Positions 1 to 5,327 of a DNA stretch of 5,329 bases are shown piece by piece (position 1 is the first letter of the stretch; each line of letters begins with the position of its first letter). Origin of the DNA: Halanaerobiales bacterium (lineage in GTDB: Bacteria; Bacillota_F; Halanaerobiia; DY22613); NCBI GenBank assembly GCA_023128035.1, contig JAGMES010000246.1, forward strand, positions 1 through 5,329. The letters run 5' to 3'. The translations under genes and the position numbers were made by a program. The notes beneath the pieces were generated by a model. The model did no database searches. It saw only the letters and a list, made by a program, of their open reading frames with translations, and was not told the origin of the DNA.

Positions 1-21
1 CTTTAGCTGGACGAGTTCACT
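1..21. repeat. Left copy of 21-bp terminal inverted repeat
   Basis: Bases 1-21 are the exact reverse complement of 5307-5327 (begins CTTTAGCTGG, ends GTTCACT reading inward). The two copies face inward, as terminal inverted repeats do. Read outward, the repeat begins AGTGAACTCG. The TG near that start recalls the ends of IS3-family elements, but this is only a resemblance. On the minus strand the repeat supplies the last codons and stop of the surface-protein remnant next to it, so the repeat appears to interrupt that gene. It could also be a contig break at two copies of one repeat. Confidence 0.85.
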
Positions 22-182
22 GTGCCTTCAATTTTGATTATCTTGCCATCAGGTATAAGAATCTCACTGCTAGGTTGAATAGTTAGAACAACTTCCACTG
101 AAACAGTAATATCACCTTTCAAAATCATTTTACCTTCCCATACTTAATCCAATCGCAATTCTCCATCATAAGTATTGGTCAC
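3..182 (-). pseudogene. Remnant of a beta-helix-like surface protein gene
   Basis: The minus-strand frame from about 182 down to a TAA at 5-3 reads through one in-frame TAA (144-146). The readable part after that stop is 41 codons from an ATG at 128, and contains GDITVSVEVVLTIQP followed by a DGKIIKIEGTVN segment. This matches the rhythm of 'GDVTV..GVTLTI.PGT.I......I.I.GTLNA' units found in secreted parallel beta-helix and cell-surface proteins. That family reading is from pattern memory, not a search. The upstream piece (TYDGELRLD before the stop) continues the same frame, which argues for one decayed gene rather than a genuine 41-aa gene. Its 3' end is cut by the 21-bp terminal repeat. A GGAAGG lies 4 bases before the ATG, so a short translated product cannot be excluded. 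Confidence 0.5.
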
Positions 183-186
183 CACC

Positions 187-382
187 CTATATTATAGGGA
201 AATTGGGTCTTCCATTGTCTTCTAAATAAAGAGGAGCAAAGATTTTTTCATCAATTTTGCAAAAGACATGTTCATAAAAAATAGGTGCTCAGCTTTTTAA
301 TAATTTTTTTAATGAAAGGACTCATCCATGTTGAAGTATTAAGTAATTGTACTTGAGTATGATCATTATTTTCTTTGAACAT
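187..382 (-). pseudogene. N-terminal fragment of IS1182/DUF772-type transposase
   Basis: An ATG at 382 opens a 36-codon frame that stops at a TGA (274-272). Shifting one base in the A6 run at 276-281 restores a continuous reading: STYF, then YEHVFCKIDEKIFAPLY, then LEDNGRPNFPI, to a TAG at 189-187. The pattern F/Y-Y-x-H-V-F-x-x-I-D-E-x-I-F-A-P-L-Y...RPN-P is typical of the N-terminal DUF772 domain of IS1182/IS5-like transposases. Normal members run on for several hundred residues with the DDE domain; here everything after the RPN-P motif is lost. The junction to the next remnant lies near 182-190. The transposase would be inactive. The family call is by motif recognition only. Confidence 0.65.
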
Positions 383-535
383 AATATCATCCCAAAATTA
401 AGAAGATTCACAATCATTATACCATATTTATATATTATTTTAAATATATTTTATTAATTTTTATTTATTTACATAAATTAATAAGGTGAATAAGGTTTTT
501 AAAACTTAATTATAAATTTTCGCCATATTTATCAC
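383..535. other. AT-rich gap without a gene
   Basis: About 150 bases, almost entirely A and T between 420 and 530. I see no open frame, RNA gene or convincing hairpin in it. It separates the IS1182-like fragment from the end of the ABC transporter operon and probably held the promoter of the decayed transposase. Confidence 0.6.
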
Positions 536-567
536 AAAAAAAGAAGTAATGTCATACACTGGCTTCT
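536..567 (-). terminator. Probable rho-independent terminator of the ABC operon
   Basis: On the minus strand an arm AGAAGCCAGTG (567-557) can pair imperfectly with CATTACTTCT (551-542): five perfect outer pairs, two mismatches, then a short inner helix. A run of seven T follows (542-536). It begins a few bases after the TAA at 573-571 of the last reading frame of the operon, which is where a terminator is expected. The stem is weak, so efficiency is uncertain. Confidence 0.45.
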
Positions 568-570
568 GAT

Positions 571-802
571 TTAATCAATCTTCAGTTCTCGAAACTTTTC
601 ACTTTCAGCATATCTTCGTAACCGCTTTAACCCCTGAGCCTTGACTTCCTCAAACTTGTTACAGTCCTTCTCCATAACATATAGCTTCCATAATTGATAA
701 GGCTTTTTGCCAAAGTGGGTCATTATTAATATCAGCACTTGTTTTTGAGATTACCAGAAAAACTAATACTACCGTCATAAGTAAAATGTTCATACGCTTC
801 AT
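571..802 (-). pseudogene. Frameshifted small secreted protein, third gene of ABC operon
   Basis: An ATG at 802, 14 bases after the permease stop and behind a G-rich AGTGGGGG SD-like stretch, opens a 47-codon frame ending at a TAA (661-659). It begins MKRMNILLMTVVLVFLVISK, a basic start plus hydrophobic core like a signal peptide, then TSADINNDPLWQKALSIMEA. A second, overlapping frame continues as YVMEKDCNKFEEVKAQGLKR and ends ESEKFRELKID at a TAA (573-571). The second frame lacks its own SD, so one gene with an indel in roughly 660-690 is the simplest reading, giving about 75 residues. The DPLWQKAL..ME segment recalls the start of mature LolA-like lipoprotein-sorting proteins in related bacteria, but the remainder does not confirm this. 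The function is unknown. Its position suggests it was co-expressed with the exporter. A sequencing error cannot be excluded. Confidence 0.45.
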
Positions 803-815
803 AAATAGCCCCCAC
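803..815. repeat. Copy of 13-nt direct repeat downstream of ABC permease
   Basis: AAATAGCCCCCAC, identical to 2676-2688. On the minus strand this copy forms the G-rich segment just before the ATG of the small secreted protein and lies right after the permease stop. Together the two copies bracket the ABC transporter genes. Confidence 0.6.
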
Positions 816-816
816 T

Positions 817-1620
817 TTAAAGTAAGATATCTTTTTCTTTAAACACCTTAATACTAAACAATAATCCCAATAAGCTGTAAACCAAGCTTACTGCTACCCC
901 TTTACCAAAACCATTCCAATTAACACTATCTATCAGGTTAGTATATAGAGCAAAATGCTCAGTAATAATAAATAAATCAATTGGCCTAATAACTGAACCT
1001 ACTATCTTTAAAAGAAACATCAGTCCCAAACCTATTAAAATTCCTGAACTTGCACTATTGGCATAAATTGATAATATCAAAAACACCATTCCAAAGGCAA
1101 ATAATGGCACTAAAGTGATCAGATAACTTGATATAGTGGTAACTATACCCTCAGAAGTGCCTAAACTGATCCCATTAATAATGAAATTCTCTCCCCAACC
1201 TAAAATTACTACACCTGAACAGTATGCCATGATCAAATTAATGACTAAGAAGAGTGTTAAAAGTAAAAATACCGAAATAGCTTTGGAGATGATAATCTTT
1301 ACTCTCTTTACTGGACGTAAAAGAGTAAACTTCGCAGTCCCATTAACCAGTTCCTCTGTCACAAGGTCGACGATTATCATAAATAAGAAAATTGGGAAGA
1401 ACAAACTCACAAACATATCTAATACCACCAACGGAAAAGACTGTCCAGTCATAGTCAAAATTAGTGGATCATTGGCTGCATCTGGCATGGTTTTTACTAC
1501 TTTAATCCCGACAGATAAAATTAATAAAAACACCAGACTGATTATTAGAAATATGTACATTTTCTTACCAGCAAAGACCTTATACATATCATTGAAAACT
1601 AAATTACGCAATTTCCTCAC
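817..1620 (-). CDS. ABC-2 type exporter permease
   Basis: The 267-aa product is an integral membrane protein with about six hydrophobic segments (roughly residues 21-40, 62-86, 112-141, 162-186, 188-211, 239-259). This is the usual size and layout of ABC-2 permeases of the BcrB/NatB/lantibiotic-immunity kind. After the second segment comes VTEELVNGTAKFTLLRPVKR (residues 87-106), matching the conserved E...GT.k.ll..P..R cytoplasmic motif of this family. It would dimerise or pair to form the pore for the ATPase encoded directly upstream. The two genes are one base apart, so they are translationally coupled. The start is uncertain: GTG at 1620 leaves little room for an SD, while a TTG at 1611 (codon 4) has AGGGTGAGG just upstream. 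The substrate is not shown by the sequence; efflux of a peptide, antibiotic or lipid is the family expectation. Confidence 0.85.
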   Translation of the reverse strand: MRKLRNLVFNDMYKVFAGKKMYIFLIISLVFLLILSVGIKVVKTMPDAANDPLILTMTGQSFPLVVLDMFVSLFFPIFLFMIIVDLVTEELVNGTAKFTLLRPVKRVKIIISKAISVFLLLTLFLVINLIMAYCSGVVILGWGENFIINGISLGTSEGIVTTISSYLITLVPLFAFGMVFLILSIYANSASSGILIGLGLMFLLKIVGSVIRPIDLFIITEHFALYTNLIDSVNWNGFGKGVAVSLVYSLLGLLFSIKVFKEKDILL

Positions 1621-1621
1621 C

Positions 1622-2530
1622 CTACTTTGTTAAATCTATGAAGTATTTTTCTAAAGATTGGTTTCGTGGGACAAAATACTCAATCTCACCTGTCTCTGAA
1701 ACTAATTTGTTCAACAGATTCTTAGAAGAACCTTTCGCAATCTGAACATACAAACATGAAGGAGCCTCTTCGATAGATTTGACATAGTTCAAACTCCCTG
1801 CACAATCTTTTACTTTTTGCGGATTTTTAGTATATACTTCTATAACCTCATTCTCTGTATCAAGTAAGTCTTTAACCCTGCCATGGACCAGTAGTTTACC
1901 ATTTTGTAATATAGCTACCTTATTACAGATCTGCTCTATTTCATGTAAAAGATGAGTAGAAATAAAAAATGTTATTTTCTGCTCATGAGCCAATTGTTTG
2001 ATCTTTTCTCTAATCTCAATCATTCCCTGAGGATCAAGCCCGTTAGTTGGCTCATCTAAGATCACCAGTTTGGGATTTCCTAACAGTGCCCCCGCAATAC
2101 CAAGACGTTGCTTCATTCCTAAAGAATAAGTCTTTACCTTATCTCCTGCCCTTTCCAAAATGCCAACTATGTCTAAAACTTCTTCTATCCGCTCTTTGCC
2201 TATTCCAGGAATCAAATTTGCCATAATCTTTAAATTTTGATACGCTGTTAAAGACAGATAAAACTTTGGTATCTCTACTAATGCCCCAACTCGGCTTATC
2301 GCCTGAAGAAAATCTGTCTGTACATTATATCCATCTAAATGTATCGTTCCAGAACTTGGATAAATCAGGCTTAAAATCATCCGAATGGTCGTAGTTTTAC
2401 CTGCACCATTAGGTCCTAAAAAACCGTATATATCCCCTTCATAAACTGTTAAATTGAGATTATCTACTACTTTTTTCTTACCAAAAATCTTAGTTAAATT
2501 ATGGGTTTCAAGAATTATTTTGTTCTCCAT
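1622..2530 (-). CDS. ABC transporter ATP-binding protein, BcrA/lantibiotic-immunity type
   Basis: The 302-aa cytoplasmic ATPase powers the exporter encoded with it. Motifs in order: Walker A GPNGAGKTT (residues 39-47), signature SLGMKQR (136-142), Walker B KLVILDEP (154-161, catalytic E160), D-loop NGLDP (163-167) and H-loop STHLL with H193. At the Q-loop position there is a glutamate (E86 in VGALVEIPKFY). That substitution is described for ATPases of lantibiotic-immunity exporters (LanF) and is common in BcrA-like proteins. The C-terminal 90 residues after the nucleotide-binding core form the extra domain usual in this ~300-aa subfamily. The start at ATG 2530 is set by a perfect AGGAGG seven bases upstream. 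All ATPase motifs are intact, so it should be functional. Self-immunity, bacitracin-type resistance or general envelope-stress export are all possible. Confidence 0.92.
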   Translation of the reverse strand: MENKIILETHNLTKIFGKKKVVDNLNLTVYEGDIYGFLGPNGAGKTTTIRMILSLIYPSSGTIHLDGYNVQTDFLQAISRVGALVEIPKFYLSLTAYQNLKIMANLIPGIGKERIEEVLDIVGILERAGDKVKTYSLGMKQRLGIAGALLGNPKLVILDEPTNGLDPQGMIEIREKIKQLAHEQKITFFISTHLLHEIEQICNKVAILQNGKLLVHGRVKDLLDTENEVIEVYTKNPQKVKDCAGSLNYVKSIEEAPSCLYVQIAKGSSKNLLNKLVSETGEIEYFVPRNQSLEKYFIDLTK

Positions 2531-2537
2531 ATAATTA

Positions 2538-2543
2538 CCTCCT
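2538..2543 (-). promoter_or_regulatory. Ribosome binding site of the ABC ATPase gene
   Basis: AGGAGG on the minus strand, seven bases before the ATG at 2530. It fixes the start of the ATPase and indicates strong translation initiation. Confidence 0.85.
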
Positions 2544-2581
2544 GTTAGTGTATTTTATAAATTCGTCAAAATTAACTCTTA

Positions 2582-2593
2582 ATTATAATTATA
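2582..2593 (-). promoter_or_regulatory. Probable -10 region of the ABC operon promoter
   Basis: Two back-to-back TATAAT hexamers on the minus strand (2593-2588 and 2587-2582) lie about 40 bases upstream of the SD. The best -35 candidates are within TTTTCAGA upstream; none is a good match to TTGACA, so the promoter may be weak or activator-dependent. A TTGACG nearer the gene has no properly spaced -10. I see no clear operator. Confidence 0.4.
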
Positions 2594-2675
2594 CTATTTT
2601 TTTATCTGAAAATCTATAATTTGAGTAACTTAATTTTGATTCTACTGTAAAAACCTTCTTTTAATGGTAAGCATC

Positions 2676-2688
2676 AAATAGCCCCCAC
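2676..2688. repeat. Copy of 13-nt direct repeat upstream of ABC operon
   Basis: AAATAGCCCCCAC here recurs at 803-815 in the same orientation, with further partial matches on both sides (GC.TCA before; TTTA and TAAGATA after). This copy sits just inside the presumed IS66 end. Confidence 0.6.
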
Positions 2689-2714
2689 CTTTATATAAGA
2701 TAGGAGCTATGATA

Positions 2715-3395
2715 TTATTTATTTTGAGGTTTTCTACAACTGTTTGGTAAACTTGTTGACCAGAGAAAATAAGCATCCAGCAATTCTAAATTATTAGTAT
2801 CTATGTTAGGTAATTGTTCGAATAAATATGTCAAGTAGTAAAATGGATTTAAATCATTTGCTGTTGCACCTTTTGGTGTATTTGAAAAGAGCCAATTTTT
2901 ACGTCCTATTACAAAAGGCTTAATTACTCTTTCTCCACTATTATTACTAATTTCCAGTCGTCCATCTAAGAGAAATGCCTTTAGTTTAGTCCACTGATTT
3001 TTGCAATAAGCTATTGCTTTTCCTAAAGCACTCTTTGGTAACACCTGCTTACTTTTAGAATTTAGCCATGTCAAAAAAGCATCAAGAACAGGTTTACTTT
3101 GTTCTAAACGCTTCTTATAACGTTCTTTACTTGTCATATGAGCAAGTTTACGTTCAAGCTCAAATAGCTTATTGCAATAGTCTAAACCTTCCTTTAGATA
3201 CAAGGGACGTTTTACTGGTTTTATCTGGTATTGCACTCATAGCTTCATTAAATTTTCGTCTGGCATGAGCCCAACATCCTACTATGGTTACATTTGAGAT
3301 ATTATTATATCCTGAATAACCATCACTATCTTTTTCATGAAGCACTTGCAATGTTGTCTCATCCACATGGAGGATATCTTCTTTAATTAAATTCT
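2715..3395 (-). pseudogene. tnpC: Broken IS66 transposase (TnpC), C-terminal part
   Basis: Reading on the minus strand: KEDILHVDETTLQVLHEK (first catalytic Asp in the DET motif), DSDGYSGYNN (second Asp), VGCWAHARRKFNEAM, a frame change, LDYCNKLFELERKLA, then LEISNNSGERVIKPF (catalytic Glu in NNxxER), GRKNWLFSNTPKGATA, and NPFYYLTYLFEQLPN to a TAA at 2717-2715. All are hallmarks of the IS66 DDE transposase. Damage visible: the whole N-terminal half is missing; about 50 residues normally between LHE and SDGY are absent; about 14 residues normally between KGATA and NDLNP are absent; and a tandem CCTTCCTT (3187-3194) adds four bases and shifts the frame. The expected lengths of the missing blocks are from family memory. 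The later frame alone is 173 codons from a GTG at 3236. The protein would be inactive. Confidence 0.88.
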
Positions 3396-3434
3396 ATTAT
3401 ATGATAGGTTAAAGTAAATTAAACCTTTGCTTAC

Positions 3435-3555
3435 GGTTTTATTTCTAATAATGTCATTATATTTTTGGTTTTATACTTTGAGTATTTTTTAAAGAATCCA
3501 CAAATTACTGCGAATTCTTTTTTATGCAAATAAAACCCAAATTAAAAAATAAATA
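3435..3555. other. AT-rich intergenic stretch with nested inverted repeats
   Basis: No gene is seen. AAAGAAT (3491-3497) can pair with ATTCTTT (3514-3520), and outside it TTGGTTTTAT (3464-3473) can pair with ATAAAACCCAA (3530-3540) with one bulged base. The inner hairpin is followed by T residues on the plus strand. It lies upstream of the promoter of the secreted-protein gene, so it would not be in that transcript. It may be a weak terminator or chance in AT-rich DNA. Confidence 0.3.
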
Positions 3556-3585
3556 TTGACATTATCTAGATAAATATAGTATAAT
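3556..3585 (+). promoter_or_regulatory. Consensus sigma-70/sigmaA promoter of the secreted-protein gene
   Basis: A perfect -35 TTGACA (3556-3561) and perfect -10 TATAAT (3580-3585) are separated by 18 bases, one more than optimal. The start of transcription should fall around 3592, giving a leader of about 38 bases before the ATG at 3630. This is the best promoter in the window. Confidence 0.85.
3562..3573. promoter_or_regulatory. Possible operator palindrome inside the promoter spacer
   Basis: TTATCTAGATAA is a perfect 12-bp palindrome placed directly after the -35 hexamer and inside the spacer. A dimeric repressor bound here would block RNA polymerase. The short AT-rich site could be chance, and no regulator gene is present in the window. 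Confidence 0.45.
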
Positions 3586-3617
3586 AAATAATGTAAACAA
3601 TTAGAAAATTAAATACT

Positions 3618-3624
3618 AAGGAGG
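3618..3624 (+). promoter_or_regulatory. Ribosome binding site of the secreted HEND/C2 protein gene
   Basis: AAGGAGG followed by five A and then ATG at 3630. It is close to ideal and fixes the start. Confidence 0.9.
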
Positions 3625-3629
3625 AAAAA

Positions 3630-4955
3630 ATGAAAAAAATCAAACTTACGCTTTTGGTTTTATTGATCATGTTGGCTATGACTTTATCTGCAGAGGCTAT
3701 AACGCAAGAACAATTAGCTGAACATTGGGCACCCAGACTTTATCACGATACAAATGCAAGTTATGATTATCAAGCAGAATATATAACTAAATTTAACTAT
3801 GATGGTGATTGGAAAGGTAATAATAATTGGGAAAATCTTTTTAATTATAATAAGCCAGGTTATCTTTACTATAGTGTGTGTGAAACAAGTACACACTGGT
3901 TTATTAATTATGATGCTTTTCATCCACGTGATGATGGGCCAATAGGAGATAAACATGAGAATGACTTTGAAGGGGCAGTTTTTGCTATCAAAAAAGATGG
4001 TTCCACATATGGTTCATTACAGATAATGCTAACAATGGCTCATGATCAGTGGTATCAATATACTAATGACTCAAATATCAGATCTGCTCAAGATGATGTT
4101 GATGGAGGAATTAGGTTTGATAGTTATGGTCATCCAGAAATCTATATTCAAGCGAATGGTTTTACTTTAGACAATAATGGACATGGTTGGAAAGCTTATG
4201 ATGGTTGCAGTGCTCCTGGTGGTGATGGCATTGTTTACTACTATGGTGGTTGGTCACAAACTCCAACTAATGGAAGTGGAAATTGGGTTTATAAATATTC
4301 TTATGATTTAGTACATTTAAATGATCTTTGGAATCGCAAATATGATTTTGTAGATACATTTGGTTATTTTGGTGCACTTAAAGGAGATACTTATGGAGTT
4401 AACTCAGCAAAAACTCCTTGGTATTGGGATGATGGAGATGATGGGCCAACCTTTAATGGTTCATCCTTTTCAGACCCTGCTCACCTTTTCGATACTCATC
4501 TTACAGGTTTAGGAAGCTGGAGTAGAAGTTATACTTCTAATTCTCAATATACTCATAAAATAATTTTATATAATGTAACAAGCTTAGTAGATAAAGATAC
4601 TTTAGGTGGCAAAAGTGATATTTTTGTAAAAATCTTTGTAAATGGTCAGATATATTGGGATGAACGTTTGTGGAAATATGATAACGCTTCTAAAGGATAT
4701 GCTTATACAGTAAACATGGGTGCAAATGATGCATTAGTAAATACTTTTGATGGAAACACAAACACTATATATGTATCTCAACCAGCGGGTAGTCTCATCG
4801 AAATTGAAGTCTATGATTCAGACTCAACTTCAGGAGATGATTATATGGGGAGTATTGAGTTTGTGTTAAATGCTGGTGAAAATATTTATAATACTTATCA
4901 ATTGACCAATACAGGCGAAGCAAAAGTTTCATATTATGCAAAGTGTGTTCAATAA
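3630..4955 (+). CDS. Secreted protein with HENDFEG domain and C-terminal C2-like domain
   Basis: The 441-aa product begins with a signal peptide: basic MKKIK, a hydrophobic core to about residue 19, and a likely cleavage after AEA (21-23), so it should be exported. Residues about 28-290 form an aromatic- and Gly/Asp-rich domain beginning LAEHWAPRLYHD and containing GDKHENDFEGAVFAI (HENDFEG at 109-115), IYIQANG (171-177) and GHGW (184-187). The histidine/acid motif could bind a metal. It loosely recalls Vps62/DUF946 proteins and the GHRHDWE motif of NPP1-like toxins, but I cannot assign a family. Residues about 308-440 look like a C2 domain: IILYNVTSLVDKD, GGKSDIFVKIFVNGQ, IEIEVYDSDS and SGDDYMGSIEF. 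Possible Ca2+ ligands are D321, D323, D330, D396, D398, D403 and D404. C2 domains usually bind Ca2+ and membranes, so a secreted membrane-targeting enzyme or toxin is a reasonable inference. Three Cys (84, 193, 439). No cell-wall anchor is seen. It is monocistronic, with its own promoter. Confidence 0.85.
   Translation: MKKIKLTLLVLLIMLAMTLSAEAITQEQLAEHWAPRLYHDTNASYDYQAEYITKFNYDGDWKGNNNWENLFNYNKPGYLYYSVCETSTHWFINYDAFHPRDDGPIGDKHENDFEGAVFAIKKDGSTYGSLQIMLTMAHDQWYQYTNDSNIRSAQDDVDGGIRFDSYGHPEIYIQANGFTLDNNGHGWKAYDGCSAPGGDGIVYYYGGWSQTPTNGSGNWVYKYSYDLVHLNDLWNRKYDFVDTFGYFGALKGDTYGVNSAKTPWYWDDGDDGPTFNGSSFSDPAHLFDTHLTGLGSWSRSYTSNSQYTHKIILYNVTSLVDKDTLGGKSDIFVKIFVNGQIYWDERLWKYDNASKGYAYTVNMGANDALVNTFDGNTNTIYVSQPAGSLIEIEVYDSDSTSGDDYMGSIEFVLNAGENIYNTYQLTNTGEAKVSYYAKCVQ
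4551..4952 (+). other. C2-like domain coding segment
   Basis: This encodes about residues 308-441 of the secreted protein. The order of features is that of a C2 beta-sandwich: a first strand IILYNV, a first Asp-rich loop (LVDKDTLGGKSD), the 'SDIFVKIFV' strand, and a late loop YDSDSTSGDDYMG before an 'IEFVL' strand. The acidic residues in the two loops are kept, which suggests Ca2+ binding. The domain call is by pattern only. Confidence 0.6.
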
Positions 4956-4962
4956 ACAAAAA

Positions 4963-5179
4963 ATCAGACTTGACAGAAGCTAATATCATATATGTCTTAA
5001 CTACAAAGAGCTAACATTTGCTGAAAATTAGCGTTAAAAGACTAGGATTAAACTCTGATCTGAAAATGAGGTAATTTAGCTTATTAACATAAGTAAATTG
5101 TAAATTAGAGTGGTACCACGAAAGCAATCTTTCATCCCTATGATTATTATTAATAATCATAGGGATGAAAGATTTTTTT
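4963..5179 (+). ncRNA. T-box riboswitch (tRNA-sensing leader), orphan
   Basis: The T-box core AGAGTGGTACCACG (5107-5120) has the invariant TGGTACC bulge (5111-5117). It is followed by a small helix GAAAG/CTTTC (5120-5124 with 5129-5133) and a competing terminator. Upstream is a Stem I-like fold: ATCAGA (4963-4968) pairs with TCTGAT (5054-5059), and the distal part has GCTAA/TTAGC (5010-5014 with 5028-5032) around TTGCTG. T-boxes sense uncharged tRNA and turn on tRNA synthetase or amino-acid genes. TGGT implies a tRNA with discriminator base A. The specifier is unclear: TTA (5048-5050, Leu) fits the spacing best, ATT (5047-5049, Ile) is possible, and ACT (5041-5043, Thr) is less likely. The leader starts about 7 bases after the secreted-protein stop and no target gene follows, so it may be a stranded leader or act on readthrough from the gene before it. 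Confidence 0.85.
5126..5179 (+). terminator. T-box intrinsic terminator
   Basis: Arms 5126-5149 and 5151-5174 are perfectly complementary over 24 bases; in practice the loop would be a few bases wider. They are followed by T residues (5173-5179). The 5' arm contains the TTTCATCCCT segment that the antiterminator needs, so the two structures exclude each other. It is also the only evident terminator for the secreted-protein gene. Confidence 0.93.
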
Positions 5180-5306
5180 ATTGTTTAGGAAATTATGCTT
5201 TTGAAGGTTTCATTTAGTTAATCAATAGATGTCGGCTTATTAGCTAAATATACCTATTTCCACTAGTTCCTTTCACTTTATCATTCAAATACACCAACAA
5301 TCCGCT
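5180..5306. other. Stretch after the T-box with no credible gene
   Basis: Here the gene controlled by the T-box would be expected. The only start is ATG at 5195, four bases after an AGGA, giving eight codons (MLLKVSFS) to a TAA at 5219-5221. It may be the vestige of a lost start. On the minus strand a 20-odd codon open stretch (GLLVYLNDKVKGTSGNRYI to a TAG) is too short to judge. The segment ends in the 21-bp terminal repeat. Confidence 0.5.
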
Positions 5307-5327
5307 AGTGAACTCGTCCAGCTAAAG
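5307..5327. repeat. Right copy of 21-bp terminal inverted repeat
   Basis: This is the exact reverse complement of bases 1-21, starting AGTGAACTCG. Two further bases (CT) follow at the window end, so the repeat may extend beyond what is visible. Confidence 0.85.

Larger units (their letters stand above)
2667..3434 (-). mobile_element. Degenerate IS66-family element
   Basis: The right-hand part of an IS66 transposase lies between GTAAGCATCAAATAGCCCCC (2667-2686) and TTTGCTTAC (3426-3434). Read inward, both ends start GTAAGCA, and IS66 elements are known to have termini beginning GTAA. Only these 7 bases match well. The flanking 8 bases (2659-2666 and 3435-3442) are not identical, so no target duplication is preserved. 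Complete IS66 elements are about 2.5 kb with accessory tnpA/tnpB genes; this one is under 0.8 kb and has none, so it cannot transpose on its own. Confidence 0.55.

Noticed and set aside
423..480. AT-only tract as a replication origin or repeat array
   Set aside because: No regular repeat unit or DnaA-box-like sequence is visible. It looks like ordinary AT-rich intergenic DNA.
1136..1633. 165-codon open frame on the plus strand
   Set aside because: It lies antisense to the ABC permease, whose membrane segments and family motif are clear. Its lysine/threonine-rich product is what a shadow frame gives.
3068..3268. 66-codon open frame on the plus strand
   Set aside because: It overlaps the IS66 transposase remnant, whose family motifs are on the other strand.
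3491..3523. AAAGAAT/ATTCTTT hairpin with a T run as a true terminator
   Set aside because: The stem has only seven weak pairs and a 16-base loop, and no plus-strand gene ends before it. It is kept only as a note on the intergenic region.
3714..3956. 80-codon open frame on the minus strand
   Set aside because: It is antisense to the secreted protein gene and has an I/T/K-rich composition typical of shadow frames in AT-rich DNA.
4970..4975. TTGACA as the -35 of a separate T-box promoter
   Set aside because: No -10 hexamer lies 16-18 bases downstream, and transcription from it would start inside Stem I.
4795..4989. 64-codon open frame on the minus strand
   Set aside because: It is antisense to the C2-like domain and the start of the T-box, with no SD and no recognisable motif.
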